Positions 7,813 to 15,977 of a stretch of 40,707 bases of DNA are shown piece by piece (within the stretch, counting starts at the first letter, position 1; each line of letters starts with the position of its first letter). The DNA lies in contig CALMSP010000089.1 in NCBI GenBank assembly GCA_937872405.1, forward strand, positions 1 through 40,707, read 5' to 3'. The translations under genes and the position numbers were made by a program. Below the pieces are notes generated by a model. The model was not told the origin of the DNA. It searched no databases and saw only the letters and a program-made list of their open reading frames with translations. This stretch comes from an uncultured Saprospiraceae bacterium. GTDB taxonomy: Bacteria; Bacteroidota; Bacteroidia; Chitinophagales; Saprospiraceae.

Positions 7813-8394
7813 ATGAATTTTTTGGCACATTTATTTTTGAGTGGCGACGACACAGAATTACTGGTAGGCAATTTTATGGGTGATTTTGTGCGAAGCCGCC
7901 AGGATGCTGAATATACATTGGGTATTCAGGCAGGATTGAAATTGCATCGGCATATTGACCACTTTACAGACACCCACCCGGTCGTGCGGGAAAGCGTGCG
8001 CTTGTTGCAGCCTTTGCATCGGAAGTATGCTACGGTTATTCTTGATGTGTTTTATGATTTTTTGCTGACACGCAATTGGGCATTATATACACATAAAGAT
8101 TTGGACGCATTTATTGTGCATACGTACCGCACGCTGGAAGGGTATATAGATGTGATGCCGCCCGTACTGCAGCAGCGTTTACCTCATATGATTACGGATG
8201 ACTGGCTTACGCGCTACGGCCGGTGGGACGGACTAAGCATTGCATTCAGCCAGATGAAGCACAAAGCCAGTGTGCCAGTGCATTTTGATCATGTAGTAGA
8301 AAATCTGCAGGCTCAGTTGGAGCCATTGGATGAAAGATTTCAGCAGTTTTTTCCGGATTTGTTGAGCCATGTAGAAGAAATACGTACTCAATAG
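7813..8394 (+). CDS. acpH: Acyl carrier protein phosphodiesterase (AcpH/DUF479 family)
   Basis: 193 aa, the usual length. The N-terminus MNFLAHLFLSGDDTELLVGNFMGDFVR and the motif LHRHIDHFTDTHP carry the His and Asp residues expected to bind metal in this HD-like hydrolase family. E. coli AcpH removes 4'-phosphopantetheine from holo-ACP; close Bacteroidota homologues are annotated the same way but are rarely tested. The gene is divergent from ychF (107 bp between starts), and its downstream neighbour is convergent. Confidence 0.85.
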   Translation: MNFLAHLFLSGDDTELLVGNFMGDFVRSRQDAEYTLGIQAGLKLHRHIDHFTDTHPVVRESVRLLQPLHRKYATVILDVFYDFLLTRNWALYTHKDLDAFIVHTYRTLEGYIDVMPPVLQQRLPHMITDDWLTRYGRWDGLSIAFSQMKHKASVPVHFDHVVENLQAQLEPLDERFQQFFPDLLSHVEEIRTQ

Positions 8395-8504
8395 CCGCAT
8401 TTTACGATGGGCGAAATCCGATTTTTGATGTTGTAAGTCTTTGTAAATCAGAGTATTGAAAAGATTGCAACGCTTCATCTTCAATAGGCGTGGCATTATA
8501 TAGC

Positions 8505-8852
8505 TTATAACATTGCCTTCGCCGCTTGTATGGTCGTTTTCGCATTGCCAGCAAAGACCGTGTCTCCAATGACAATCACTGGCCGCTTGAGGAAGGTATA
8601 TTCGCTTAGAATGAGTTGGCGATAATCGGCTTCACTCAAAGAGCGCTCGTGCAGGCCCATACTACGAAATTTCATTGCTTTGCGACTGAATAAGGATTCA
8701 TATGAACCTGTGCGCTCGCGCAGCCAGTCCAATTCTGTTTCCGAAATAGTTTGTTGTTTAATATCTTGTAATTCAAAACCTGCGCCATTATGCAATTCTG
8801 CAATAATTTTTTGGCAAGTTTTGCAGGAAGACAGATGATAAATCTTTTTCAT
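8505..8852 (-). CDS. ArsC/Spx-family thioredoxin-fold protein
   Basis: 115 aa starting at MKKIYHLSSCKTCQKII. The open frame extends 29 codons upstream, but that part is unlike the family and would overlap the divergent gene at 8934, so the ATG at 8852 is preferred. The CxxC pair Cys10/Cys13 sits where ArsC/Spx/YffB proteins have their active cysteine. Later features are the ELDWLRERTG segment, FSRKAMKFR and a C-terminal LKRPVIVIGD, which contains the conserved RPV. True arsenate reduction is doubtful without neighbouring ars genes; a general thiol-disulphide or regulatory role is as likely. Confidence 0.8.
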   Translation of the reverse strand: MKKIYHLSSCKTCQKIIAELHNGAGFELQDIKQQTISETELDWLRERTGSYESLFSRKAMKFRSMGLHERSLSEADYRQLILSEYTFLKRPVIVIGDTVFAGNAKTTIQAAKAML

Positions 8853-8933
8853 TATTATAATATTTTTTTTTGCAAGGTAAGGATAAGCCTTTATTTTGCC
8901 GAACCAATTTTGTAAAAAACTCAATGCTAACCC

Positions 8934-9803
8934 ATGCAACCCATTCCGGATTCTGAATTAGTGCTCAATGCTGACGGCAGTATTTACCATTTAGGACTGC
9001 AGCCAGCGCAAATTGCGGATACGATTCTCACCGTGGGCGACCCCAGCCGCGTGGCACGTATTTCCAAATATTTTGATGCTATTGAACATCAGGTGAGCCG
9101 CCGAGAATTCGTTACCCATACGGGGCGTTTGGGCGCATTGCAGCTGACGGTTATTTCTACAGGGATCGGTACGGATAATATAGATATTGTAGTGAACGAA
9201 CTGGATGCTCTCGCTAATATTGATCTGAACACCCGTATCCCGCGTACTTCGCCGCGTGCGCTTCGTATCATTCGGGTAGGTACTTCTGGTGCTGTGTGGC
9301 GCGAGGCAGAAGTCGGTACGCTGGTTACTTCTGCTTATGGTGTCGGATTGGATAATTTGATGCATTTTTATCATACCGAACCCGACAGGCAGGAGCGAAT
9401 GTTGGCAGAACAATTCACGGCATTTCCGGCTATACCACTTCCAACTCCGCCCTATGCCTTTGCGGCAAATGCTACTTTGCTGGAGCAAATGACCCTTGAT
9501 TTACAGGGGATTACGCTCACAGCGCCAGGGTTTTATGCACCTCAGGGGCGCCAATTGCGCGGGCGAACTCGCCTCACACCAGAGCTATTAGCACAGCTCA
9601 GCGATTTTCAGTTCGACGGCCGACGTATTACCAATTTTGAAATGGAAACCGCTGCGTTGTATGGCATGGCACGATTACTTGGGCACCAAGCGGTATCTTG
9701 CAATGTGATTCTCGCCAATCGGCTGAAAGGACAATTCAGTGGCGACCCAGCCAAGGCCGTAGAACAACTGATACAGCGGGTTTTAGAATGCATAAACATT
9801 TGA
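8934..9803 (+). CDS. Nucleoside phosphorylase (uridine phosphorylase-like)
   Basis: 289 aa of the PNP/UDP phosphorylase family, which splits nucleosides with phosphate into base and ribose-1-phosphate in the cytoplasm. Visible motifs are ILTVGDPSRVARIS (phosphate-binding Gly-Asp-Pro-x-Arg), STGIGTDNIDIV, RVGTSGAV, and the ribose/base-contacting FEMETAALYGMARLLGH near the C-terminus. The long insert with the DNLMHFYH and LPTPPYAF segments is typical of Bacteroidota uridine-phosphorylase-like members. Uridine is the likely substrate, but purine nucleosides cannot be excluded. It converges on nhaA with 11 bp between the ends. Confidence 0.88.
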   Translation: MQPIPDSELVLNADGSIYHLGLQPAQIADTILTVGDPSRVARISKYFDAIEHQVSRREFVTHTGRLGALQLTVISTGIGTDNIDIVVNELDALANIDLNTRIPRTSPRALRIIRVGTSGAVWREAEVGTLVTSAYGVGLDNLMHFYHTEPDRQERMLAEQFTAFPAIPLPTPPYAFAANATLLEQMTLDLQGITLTAPGFYAPQGRQLRGRTRLTPELLAQLSDFQFDGRRITNFEMETAALYGMARLLGHQAVSCNVILANRLKGQFSGDPAKAVEQLIQRVLECINI

Positions 9804-9814
9804 TTATAAGTGTT

Positions 9815-11140
9815 TTATGACATCGGTTTTGCGGAGCGAATGATCTGATATCCAATGATGCTGGCAAATACAGATGCTGCAAGAATGCCCAGTTTGGCTT
9901 GTAAAACAATCGTATCGTCTGTAAAGGCCAGTCCAGCAATAAACAGCGACATGGTGAATCCAACCGCCGAAAGCAGCCCCGCACCAAGTAAATGTCGTTG
10001 ATTCAAGCTCTCTGGCAAACTGGCAATCCGCAGCCGCAGGCATAAAGTGGATAAACCCACAACACCCAGCACCTTGCCAAGAAGTAAACCCGCGAAGATG
10101 CCTAAGGCCACTGGGCTTAGCAGGTTTTGCATCACATCCCCGGATAGGGTCACACCTGCATTGCATAAAGCAAATATCGGCATCACCACAAACGCTACGA
10201 ATGGGTGCATGGCATGTTCTAGCCGTTGTAAGGGTGTGAGCGCTCCTTTGGTTACATCACGGATATGCTCCAAAATATGCAACTGCTCCGGTGTAACCAA
10301 ACTATTGTCATTGGGTTCGGCTTCGCGAAACTTCACTAAAAGCATGGATACTTTTCTGCTGAAGAGTGTTTCATTAATGCGTACTTGCGCCGGAATGGTA
10401 AACGCCGCCAACACCGCGGCAATAGTGGCATGTACCCCCGACATCAAAAAAGCCAACCATAAGCCACCAATGCCGATCACACCATAAAATACAGTATTGC
10501 GTACACCAAGAAGATTAGCGGCAATAAGTACGGCCATAAAAATAGCACCTACCAGCAGGCTTGTGAAGTTAATATCGGATGTATAGAAAAATGCAATGAT
10601 GAGTACAGCTCCTAGGTCATCCACAATGGCAATTGCTGTTAGGAATATTTTCAAAGATACCGGAACCCGATCACCCAGTAAATACAAGACGCCCAGCGCA
10701 AAGGCAATGTCCGTGGCCATCGGAATACCCCAGCCCGCAGCTGCCTCGCCAGTAGGATTAATAATCAAGTAAATAAGCGCCGGCAATAGCATCCCGCCTA
10801 TAGCTGCTACAACTGGCAAAATGGCATTGCGCGGATTGCGCAACTCGCCGGCCATGATTTCGCGTTTTAGTTCTAACCCAACCACAAAGAAGAAAATGGC
10901 CATCAATCCATCGTTGATCCAGTAATGTAGGCTTTTGTTGATATAATGCTCATTAAAACCGATCGCAAATTTTACTTCCCATAGCCGGTGGAAATCCTTT
11001 GCCCAGGGCGAGTTGGATAATATAATCGCTACCAATGCTGATGTAAATAATACAATACCGCTTGCCGCGCTATTACTAATGAATTTTCGGATTGGATCGT
11101 TAATCCAACGGTTTACAAATACTTTTTTTTCTTGGCTCAT
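9815..11140 (-). CDS. nhaA: Na+/H+ antiporter NhaA
   Basis: 441 aa inner-membrane antiporter that exchanges internal Na+ (or Li+) for external H+. Key residues are present: MATDIAFALG with Asp144 (Asp133 of E. coli NhaA) and AIAIVDDLGAV with Asp174-Asp175 (the ion-binding Asp163/Asp164 pair). About a dozen hydrophobic helices follow the family pattern, including FFVVGLELKRE near residue 90. The N-terminus runs MSQEKKVFVNRWINDPIRKF before the first helix. Monocistronic by position: convergent with the nucleoside phosphorylase and divergent from the AraC-MGMT gene. Confidence 0.96.
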   Translation of the reverse strand: MSQEKKVFVNRWINDPIRKFISNSAASGIVLFTSALVAIILSNSPWAKDFHRLWEVKFAIGFNEHYINKSLHYWINDGLMAIFFFVVGLELKREIMAGELRNPRNAILPVVAAIGGMLLPALIYLIINPTGEAAAGWGIPMATDIAFALGVLYLLGDRVPVSLKIFLTAIAIVDDLGAVLIIAFFYTSDINFTSLLVGAIFMAVLIAANLLGVRNTVFYGVIGIGGLWLAFLMSGVHATIAAVLAAFTIPAQVRINETLFSRKVSMLLVKFREAEPNDNSLVTPEQLHILEHIRDVTKGALTPLQRLEHAMHPFVAFVVMPIFALCNAGVTLSGDVMQNLLSPVALGIFAGLLLGKVLGVVGLSTLCLRLRIASLPESLNQRHLLGAGLLSAVGFTMSLFIAGLAFTDDTIVLQAKLGILAASVFASIIGYQIIRSAKPMS

Positions 11141-11261
11141 GCGATGAAAGGCTTAATAAATTTTAGGCTTGAAGGCACTCCGAACGCCGGATTCCACCAA
11201 ATGAATACATTTTTGAGCGCTTTAAAATTACAACATAATCTTTATCTTCACAACTTTCAGG

Positions 11262-11292
11262 TTGCAGACTGCCACGGCGGGTACTAATTTTG
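11262..11292 (+). promoter_or_regulatory. Probable promoter of the AraC-MGMT gene
   Basis: TTG at 11262-11264, a 20-nt spacer and TAATTTTG (TAnnTTTG) at 11285-11292. The ATG at 11303 would follow the start of transcription almost at once, giving a very short leader. Confidence 0.5.
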
Positions 11293-11302
11293 CAATAAAA
11301 AA

Positions 11303-12142
11303 ATGACCGATACAATCAACTACCAACGTATTGAGCAGGCGATTGCTTACTTGAGCCAACACTTTACGGAGCAGCCCGATCTGGCAGAAGTTGCTGCGCA
11401 GGTTCACCTTAGTCCGCATCACTTTCAGCGCCTTTTTCAGGAGTGGGCGGGCATTAGCCCGAAGAAGTTTCTGCAATTTTTGACCACTGATTTTTTGAAA
11501 AATAAACTTGCCGAAACAACGAACCTGCAAGAGGCAGCTGATCTGGCAGGCCTATCCAGTCAGTCGCGAGTTTATGATCTATTTATCACATTGGAAGCTA
11601 TGACACCCCAAGCGTACAAGAGCAATGGCGAGGGGCTGCACATTCGCTATGGCTATACGGCTACACCTTTCGGCGAATGCTTTGTGGCCGCTACCGAACG
11701 CGGCATCTGCAGCGTAACGTTTGTAAATGAGACTACTAAAAGCGCTGATTTTCAGGTATTTAAACAAAAATGGTTTCGCGCACAGCTTTGGTCCGATGCT
11801 CAAATGGCGGCCGATTTTGCTCGGCTTATTTTTAACAAACAAGCACTTGAGCCACGGCGGTTTCAGTTGTTGGTGCGCGGTACGCCCTTTCAGGTAAAAG
11901 TATGGGAAGCCTTACTGCGCGTGCCTTTTGGGGCGCTCACTACCTATGGGCAGTTGGCGACGGACATTGGTCAGCCTGGCGCAGCGCGGGCGGTAGGGTC
12001 GGCTGTTGGCGACAATCCAGTGGCTTATCTTATTCCTTGTCACCGAGTGATTCGTAAAGAGGGGAAATTTGGTGAGTACCTATGGGGTACGGATCGGAAA
12101 AAGGCAATGATCGGTTGGGAACTGGCACAGTCGGCGTTATAA
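11303..12142 (+). CDS. AraC-type regulator fused to methylated-DNA-protein-cysteine methyltransferase
   Basis: 279 aa. Residues about 8-105 form an AraC helix-turn-helix domain (AYLSQHFTEQPDLAEVAAQVHLSPHHFQRLF, then PKKFLQF and a second helix pair). Residues about 190-275 form an O6-alkylguanine-DNA alkyltransferase domain, with the acceptor Cys246 in IPCHRVI and the GQLATDIGQPGAARAVGSA helix. The N-terminal zinc/methyl-phosphotriester domain of E. coli Ada is missing, so this is the short Ada-like form common in Bacteroidota. It repairs O6-methylguanine and may regulate alkylation-response genes through the AraC part, but without the phosphotriester sensor the switch is unclear. Confidence 0.92.
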   Translation: MTDTINYQRIEQAIAYLSQHFTEQPDLAEVAAQVHLSPHHFQRLFQEWAGISPKKFLQFLTTDFLKNKLAETTNLQEAADLAGLSSQSRVYDLFITLEAMTPQAYKSNGEGLHIRYGYTATPFGECFVAATERGICSVTFVNETTKSADFQVFKQKWFRAQLWSDAQMAADFARLIFNKQALEPRRFQLLVRGTPFQVKVWEALLRVPFGALTTYGQLATDIGQPGAARAVGSAVGDNPVAYLIPCHRVIRKEGKFGEYLWGTDRKKAMIGWELAQSAL

Positions 12143-12369
12143 TAATAGCATGGGTTATTTACTAAAAAAACAATGTTTTTTAATTTTTTAAAAGGCTTAT
12201 TTTCAGCTACTTACGAGAGAGTTTGTTTTGATTACTTAGAATAGTATGATGCCGAATATCATATAAGCTATGCTATTTTTAGTCAAAAAGGCAACGTATT
12301 CGATTCTTTTTAACGCGCTATTTTTTCAATGTTCACAAATTGGCGAATTTGTACATGGCATAGTTTTAT

Positions 12370-12414
12370 TTGATCATGATCACAGAAGCTAAGCAAACAA
12401 AGTGGCTATCTTTG
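12370..12414 (+). promoter_or_regulatory. FNR/CRP-like box with -7 element ahead of DUF6132 gene
   Basis: TTGAT-CATG-ATCAC at 12370-12383 matches the FNR box TTGAT-N4-ATCAA at nine of ten positions. TATCTTTG (TAnnTTTG) follows at 12407-12414 with no TTTG at the usual -33 position. A start near 12419 would put the box centre at about -42, where class II activators of this family bind. Confidence 0.45.
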
Positions 12415-12427
12415 CCTCAAAAAAAGA

Positions 12428-12631
12428 ATGATCCCTATGCTAAAAAATTATCGTTTGGCCTTAGTCGGGTTACTATTAGGCGCTGTGGCGGGTTGGGCTT
12501 ACTGGTATTATGTAGGCTGCCAGTCGGGTACTTGTACCATCACCTCGCGGCCACTCAACAGCACGCTATACGGCGCTGCTATGGGCGCTTTATTCCTGAG
12601 TCTGTTTGAAAAAGAAGCAAACCAGAAATGA
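12428..12631 (+). CDS. DUF6132 family small membrane protein
   Basis: 67 aa from the ATG at 12428, or 64 aa from the second ATG at 12437, which fits the family start (MLKNYRLALVG) better. It has a glycine-rich first helix (LLLGAVAGWAYWYYVGC), a short C-x4-C loop (GCQSGTCTITSRP), and a second helix (YGAAMGALFLSLF), the layout of DUF6132. The two loop cysteines suggest metal or thiol chemistry at the membrane, but the family has no known function. An FNR-like box lies just upstream, suggesting control by oxygen or nitrosative stress. The 79-codon frame beginning at 12370 is an overlapping shadow. Confidence 0.85.
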   Translation: MIPMLKNYRLALVGLLLGAVAGWAYWYYVGCQSGTCTITSRPLNSTLYGAAMGALFLSLFEKEANQK

Positions 12632-12667
12632 ACTTTAAGTATTTAATAATCAAAAAATTGTGATTGT

Positions 12668-14401
12668 TTAAAATCTTGCATATCTTCGGCGGCGCAGCCA
12701 GTTGTAGCCTATTCCAAACAACGCCAGAAAAACAAGTGGTGCAACCAAATTGAGTAGCTGCCATTTCGACTCTTCAGCGCGCGCCCGAACGGTATTCAGC
12801 AAGCGCAAACGTACCTCTTTGTTGCGCGCTTCTATGAAGCCTCGGTCGCCCAGCATGTATTCTATACTGTTGATTATGAACTCTTTATTAGCAAAAGTAT
12901 AGCGCTCGAATTCATTAAAGCCCAGGGGCAAATAAGAGCCAGAAGTCGGGTCAACTTTATTCTTAGCAATATCACCATCCGAAACAATCAGCATACTGGT
13001 TGGTGTACTTTCTTCGCGGAAAGAGCGATCGTAGCGGCGCAAGCTATCCAGAAAATCCTGTGGAAGCCGGTTGGTATAACGCGACCCAAATGCGCCTTCG
13101 AGCAAGACTGCAAGGGGTTGCGGAGATTTGTTAAAACGCTGAGGATCAAGCGGATAACGTAAAAATTCAAAATTCATTTCCAATGGTAAGTATTGCAAAA
13201 AGCTATTTTCGGAGGAGCGCAGTAAGATATTTTTTTGCAGTTTGGTATCCGTTCGGACGGTGTCTATGGTGCTGGCAAACAGAAAATTGGTGACTTCCAG
13301 ATTGCGGGCTATTGGATGCATGGATTCGGACGTGACCACCAAATGGTACGGATAGCGGTAAAATTCATATTGCGGTTTATTTTCAATCATACCTACTACC
13401 TGCGGAATCTTAGAACATTGCATATCAAGCACTAAGTTAGGCTGAATGCGAATGCCATATTTGAACAACAAATCATCAAGATTCAATTCATATTCTGTTG
13501 GAAAATATTTAGGCGCCCGCCGCAAGCTATCCAAACTGACATTGATCTTATCCAATAGCCAAATGACCTTGCCGCCATTCATTACATATTGATCAATTTT
13601 AAATTTGTCCTTTTCGGAAAAAGGAGCGCGAGGTTTGGCTACCATTAGCACCGCTAAATCTTGGCTAATGTAGGAAAGGCTATCAAGATGCAGCCGCCCG
13701 ATCTCATAATATTGGCGCAGCGAGCGCTCCAGGTCAGCAGTTTCTATGGGCGCCAGTTCCCCGTGTCCGGTGGTGAGAGCAATTACAGGTTTGACGGCAG
13801 TTTGCAGCTTTTGAATAGCATTGATGAATTTGTATTCGAGCAATTCGATAGAATTATTAATAATCTTCTCCTGGTCAAGCCCCAAATCATTTTCCAACAA
13901 ACTAATGCGTACACTACGACCTTTGTAAAATAACTGGGCATATGGAAAAATTAATTGCCTGGTCTCCTGGTCACTATCGCGCACTTTTAGGTCCACTGGC
14001 TGTACGCCTTCCTCTTTTAATTGTTTGACTCGGGCATTAATTTCATCAGTGTTGCCCTGCATCGGGTCGTCGAATGTGTATTCAATGTAGCGCGATTCAG
14101 CGCGGAAATCATCGAGCAGTTCGCGCACCCCTGTTTGCAGGCGCTTGAAGCCTGCCGGAAATTTGCCTTCCAGCAGCACCTGCACAAACACTACATCGTC
14201 CAATTCTTTTAGTTGATTACGAGTAGCTTTAGTCAGCGTAAAGCGTTTTTCTTCTGTAAGATCGAGCGCGCCATAAAAAGTGCGGTTACCGAATCGGGCA
14301 TTCCCAAGAATATTGATAAAAATGACAATGCCAATTAATAGCGCCAGGTTGATCAGCGATTGTGTGCGTTTGGATGCTGTATTTTTCTTATTTTTATTCA
14401 T
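12668..14401 (-). CDS. gldG: Gliding-associated ABC transporter substrate-binding protein GldG
   Basis: 577 aa. It has a membrane helix at residues about 14-32 (SLINLALLIGIVIFINILG), a large extracytoplasmic GldG/ABC_transp_aux region with FTLTKATRNQLKELDD and LTTGHGELAP, and a C-terminal helix followed by RRRRYARF. GldG works with GldF (permease) and GldA (ATPase); the set was found through gliding-defective Flavobacterium johnsoniae mutants, but homologues also occur in non-gliding members. It is the last gene of the gld cluster, 78 bp after gldF. The C-terminal hydrophobic stretch (LLNLVAPLVFLALFGIGYNWL) is as in the family. Confidence 0.93.
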   Translation of the reverse strand: MNKNKKNTASKRTQSLINLALLIGIVIFINILGNARFGNRTFYGALDLTEEKRFTLTKATRNQLKELDDVVFVQVLLEGKFPAGFKRLQTGVRELLDDFRAESRYIEYTFDDPMQGNTDEINARVKQLKEEGVQPVDLKVRDSDQETRQLIFPYAQLFYKGRSVRISLLENDLGLDQEKIINNSIELLEYKFINAIQKLQTAVKPVIALTTGHGELAPIETADLERSLRQYYEIGRLHLDSLSYISQDLAVLMVAKPRAPFSEKDKFKIDQYVMNGGKVIWLLDKINVSLDSLRRAPKYFPTEYELNLDDLLFKYGIRIQPNLVLDMQCSKIPQVVGMIENKPQYEFYRYPYHLVVTSESMHPIARNLEVTNFLFASTIDTVRTDTKLQKNILLRSSENSFLQYLPLEMNFEFLRYPLDPQRFNKSPQPLAVLLEGAFGSRYTNRLPQDFLDSLRRYDRSFREESTPTSMLIVSDGDIAKNKVDPTSGSYLPLGFNEFERYTFANKEFIINSIEYMLGDRGFIEARNKEVRLRLLNTVRARAEESKWQLLNLVAPLVFLALFGIGYNWLRRRRYARF

Positions 14402-14479
14402 ACTTTTACAAACATTAAATAACCAGAGCGCTTTTATTTAGTTATTTTTGGTAAAATGGTTATAAAGTAAATAATTGGC

Positions 14480-15211
14480 TCACCATTTGCGACGTTCTAA
14501 TGAAGTCAGTGTCAGCATAATAAAAATAATCATAACAGACAAAAAGTATAATAAATCGCGGGAGTCAAGCAGCCCTCGACTGATGGAATTGTAATGATAA
14601 TCCATACCGAGCATTTGCACAATATCATCCACTCGCCCAGTAAATACGGGTAGTTTGCTAAGAAAAAAGAAGCCCCAGTGACCAAAAAAACATAGTGCCG
14701 TAGCCAGAATGAATGCTACGATTTGATTGTTGGTGAGTGAGGAAGCGAACAATCCAATGGACACGAACGCGCCCGCTAGGAAAATTAACCCCAAGTACGA
14801 ACCGGCAATCGCACCGGCATCAAGGTTGCCTTTGGGCACACCTAATTCATATATTGTGTAATAATATAATAATGTTGGTAACAAGGCAAATACAACCAGC
14901 AGCAAGCAAGCGAAAAATTTTCCGATTATGATAGCCAGATCGCTTACAGGCTTAGTGGCTAATAGCTCAATCGTGCCAGTTTGCTGCTCTTCTGAAAAGG
15001 AACGCATGGTAATAGCCGGAATCAAAAATGCAAAAATCATAGGGGCGATGCTAAAAAGTTGATCGAGTGTGGCATAGTTGTACCGTAGCAAACTCGTATC
15101 TGGAAATACAAACATTACTAAACCCAACGCAATCAAAAATACGCCGATAACGATATAACCAATTAACGAACTAAAAAAAGTATTCACTTCCTTGTGAAAT
15201 ATACTCCACAT
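14480..15211 (-). CDS. gldF: Gliding motility ABC transporter permease GldF
   Basis: 243 aa with six hydrophobic segments, the ABC-2-type permease layout. Typical parts are FHKEVNTFFSSLIGYIVIG at the N-terminus and ITMRSFSEEQQTGTIELLATKPVSD after the second helix, which is the coupling region of the ABC-2/GldF family. It should form the membrane channel with the GldA ATPase. It starts 34 bp after the secreted unknown at 15246-15914 and precedes gldG, so the four genes probably form one transcript. Confidence 0.93.
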   Translation of the reverse strand: MWSIFHKEVNTFFSSLIGYIVIGVFLIALGLVMFVFPDTSLLRYNYATLDQLFSIAPMIFAFLIPAITMRSFSEEQQTGTIELLATKPVSDLAIIIGKFFACLLLVVFALLPTLLYYYTIYELGVPKGNLDAGAIAGSYLGLIFLAGAFVSIGLFASSLTNNQIVAFILATALCFFGHWGFFFLSKLPVFTGRVDDIVQMLGMDYHYNSISRGLLDSRDLLYFLSVMIIFIMLTLTSLERRKW

Positions 15212-15245
15212 ATTTAGCTATTTATCGTTTTTATTTACCAAATAT

Positions 15246-15914
15246 TTATTGGCTGTATAAATACACTGGATTGCGATCTACATAAATCAGCAGGCACCGA
15301 AATAGTTTTTCGTCAGCTTCTTCTATGCTAAGGTCTTTTACGGTTCGCCAAAGTTGGGGGTCATCTTCAATCCATTGCAAAAAAGTATCTGTCGTAAAAG
15401 GCTCTATATCAGCTGTTTGCCAGTTTAGCATATATTCGCGCAGCACAGTACGTTGTACAGGCACCAGTCCTTGCCGGTAGGGGCGGCCATTCAATGGATT
15501 GTAAGCGCGCACCTCTACCATCTCGGTGATATCTGTTTTATATTTGAAATAGCATATTTTACCACGTACCCGGAGCCCAACGAATACCGTAGCTGCTTCC
15601 GTCACCTCGCCTTGGGGCAGGCGTATATAAGGAATACCCCCCATACAAATACCCCATATTTGCTGCAAATCTAAGGGTTTTCCGTTGAATTTGATGGAAG
15701 CAACTTGCGCCACAAACCCCTCTTCCGTAGTGGCCAAACTTGCATGTAGCGCTTCCCATTGATAACTTGGGCGGTTGCGCTGGAAATCCTGGAACGTTAC
15801 ATATACGCCATCTCGGAACTTAAAGTTTTTAGTGAGCAGCGTACTGTCAACTTGCGCAACAAGATGATTTGCAACCTGACAAAAAAATATGATATAAAGT
15901 AAATAATTACGCAT
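15246..15914 (-). CDS. Secreted protein of unknown function within the gld cluster
   Basis: 222 aa, not recognised. Residues 1-20 are a signal peptide (LLYIIFFCQVANHLVAQ). The mature part contains FRDGVYVTFQDFQRNRPSY and a Cys-containing IWGICMGGIPYIRLP segment, with an alternating strand-rich pattern and an acidic C-terminal helix (IEEADEKLFRCLLIYVDRNP). The phrase DGVYVTFQDFQRNRP resembles the start of other Bacteroidota secreted proteins of unknown function. It lies 63 bp after gldA and 34 bp before gldF on the same strand, so it is probably co-transcribed and may be an accessory factor of the Gld transporter. Confidence 0.75.
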   Translation of the reverse strand: MRNYLLYIIFFCQVANHLVAQVDSTLLTKNFKFRDGVYVTFQDFQRNRPSYQWEALHASLATTEEGFVAQVASIKFNGKPLDLQQIWGICMGGIPYIRLPQGEVTEAATVFVGLRVRGKICYFKYKTDITEMVEVRAYNPLNGRPYRQGLVPVQRTVLREYMLNWQTADIEPFTTDTFLQWIEDDPQLWRTVKDLSIEEADEKLFRCLLIYVDRNPVYLYSQ

Positions 15915-15977
15915 AGTATGCTGTGAAATACGAATAATGCTTTATAATCTAATAATAGAATATGGATTGCATGGCGA

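Noticed and set aside
12370..12609. 79-codon frame overlapping the DUF6132 gene
   Set aside because: A shadow in another frame; the DUF6132 frame has clear family motifs.
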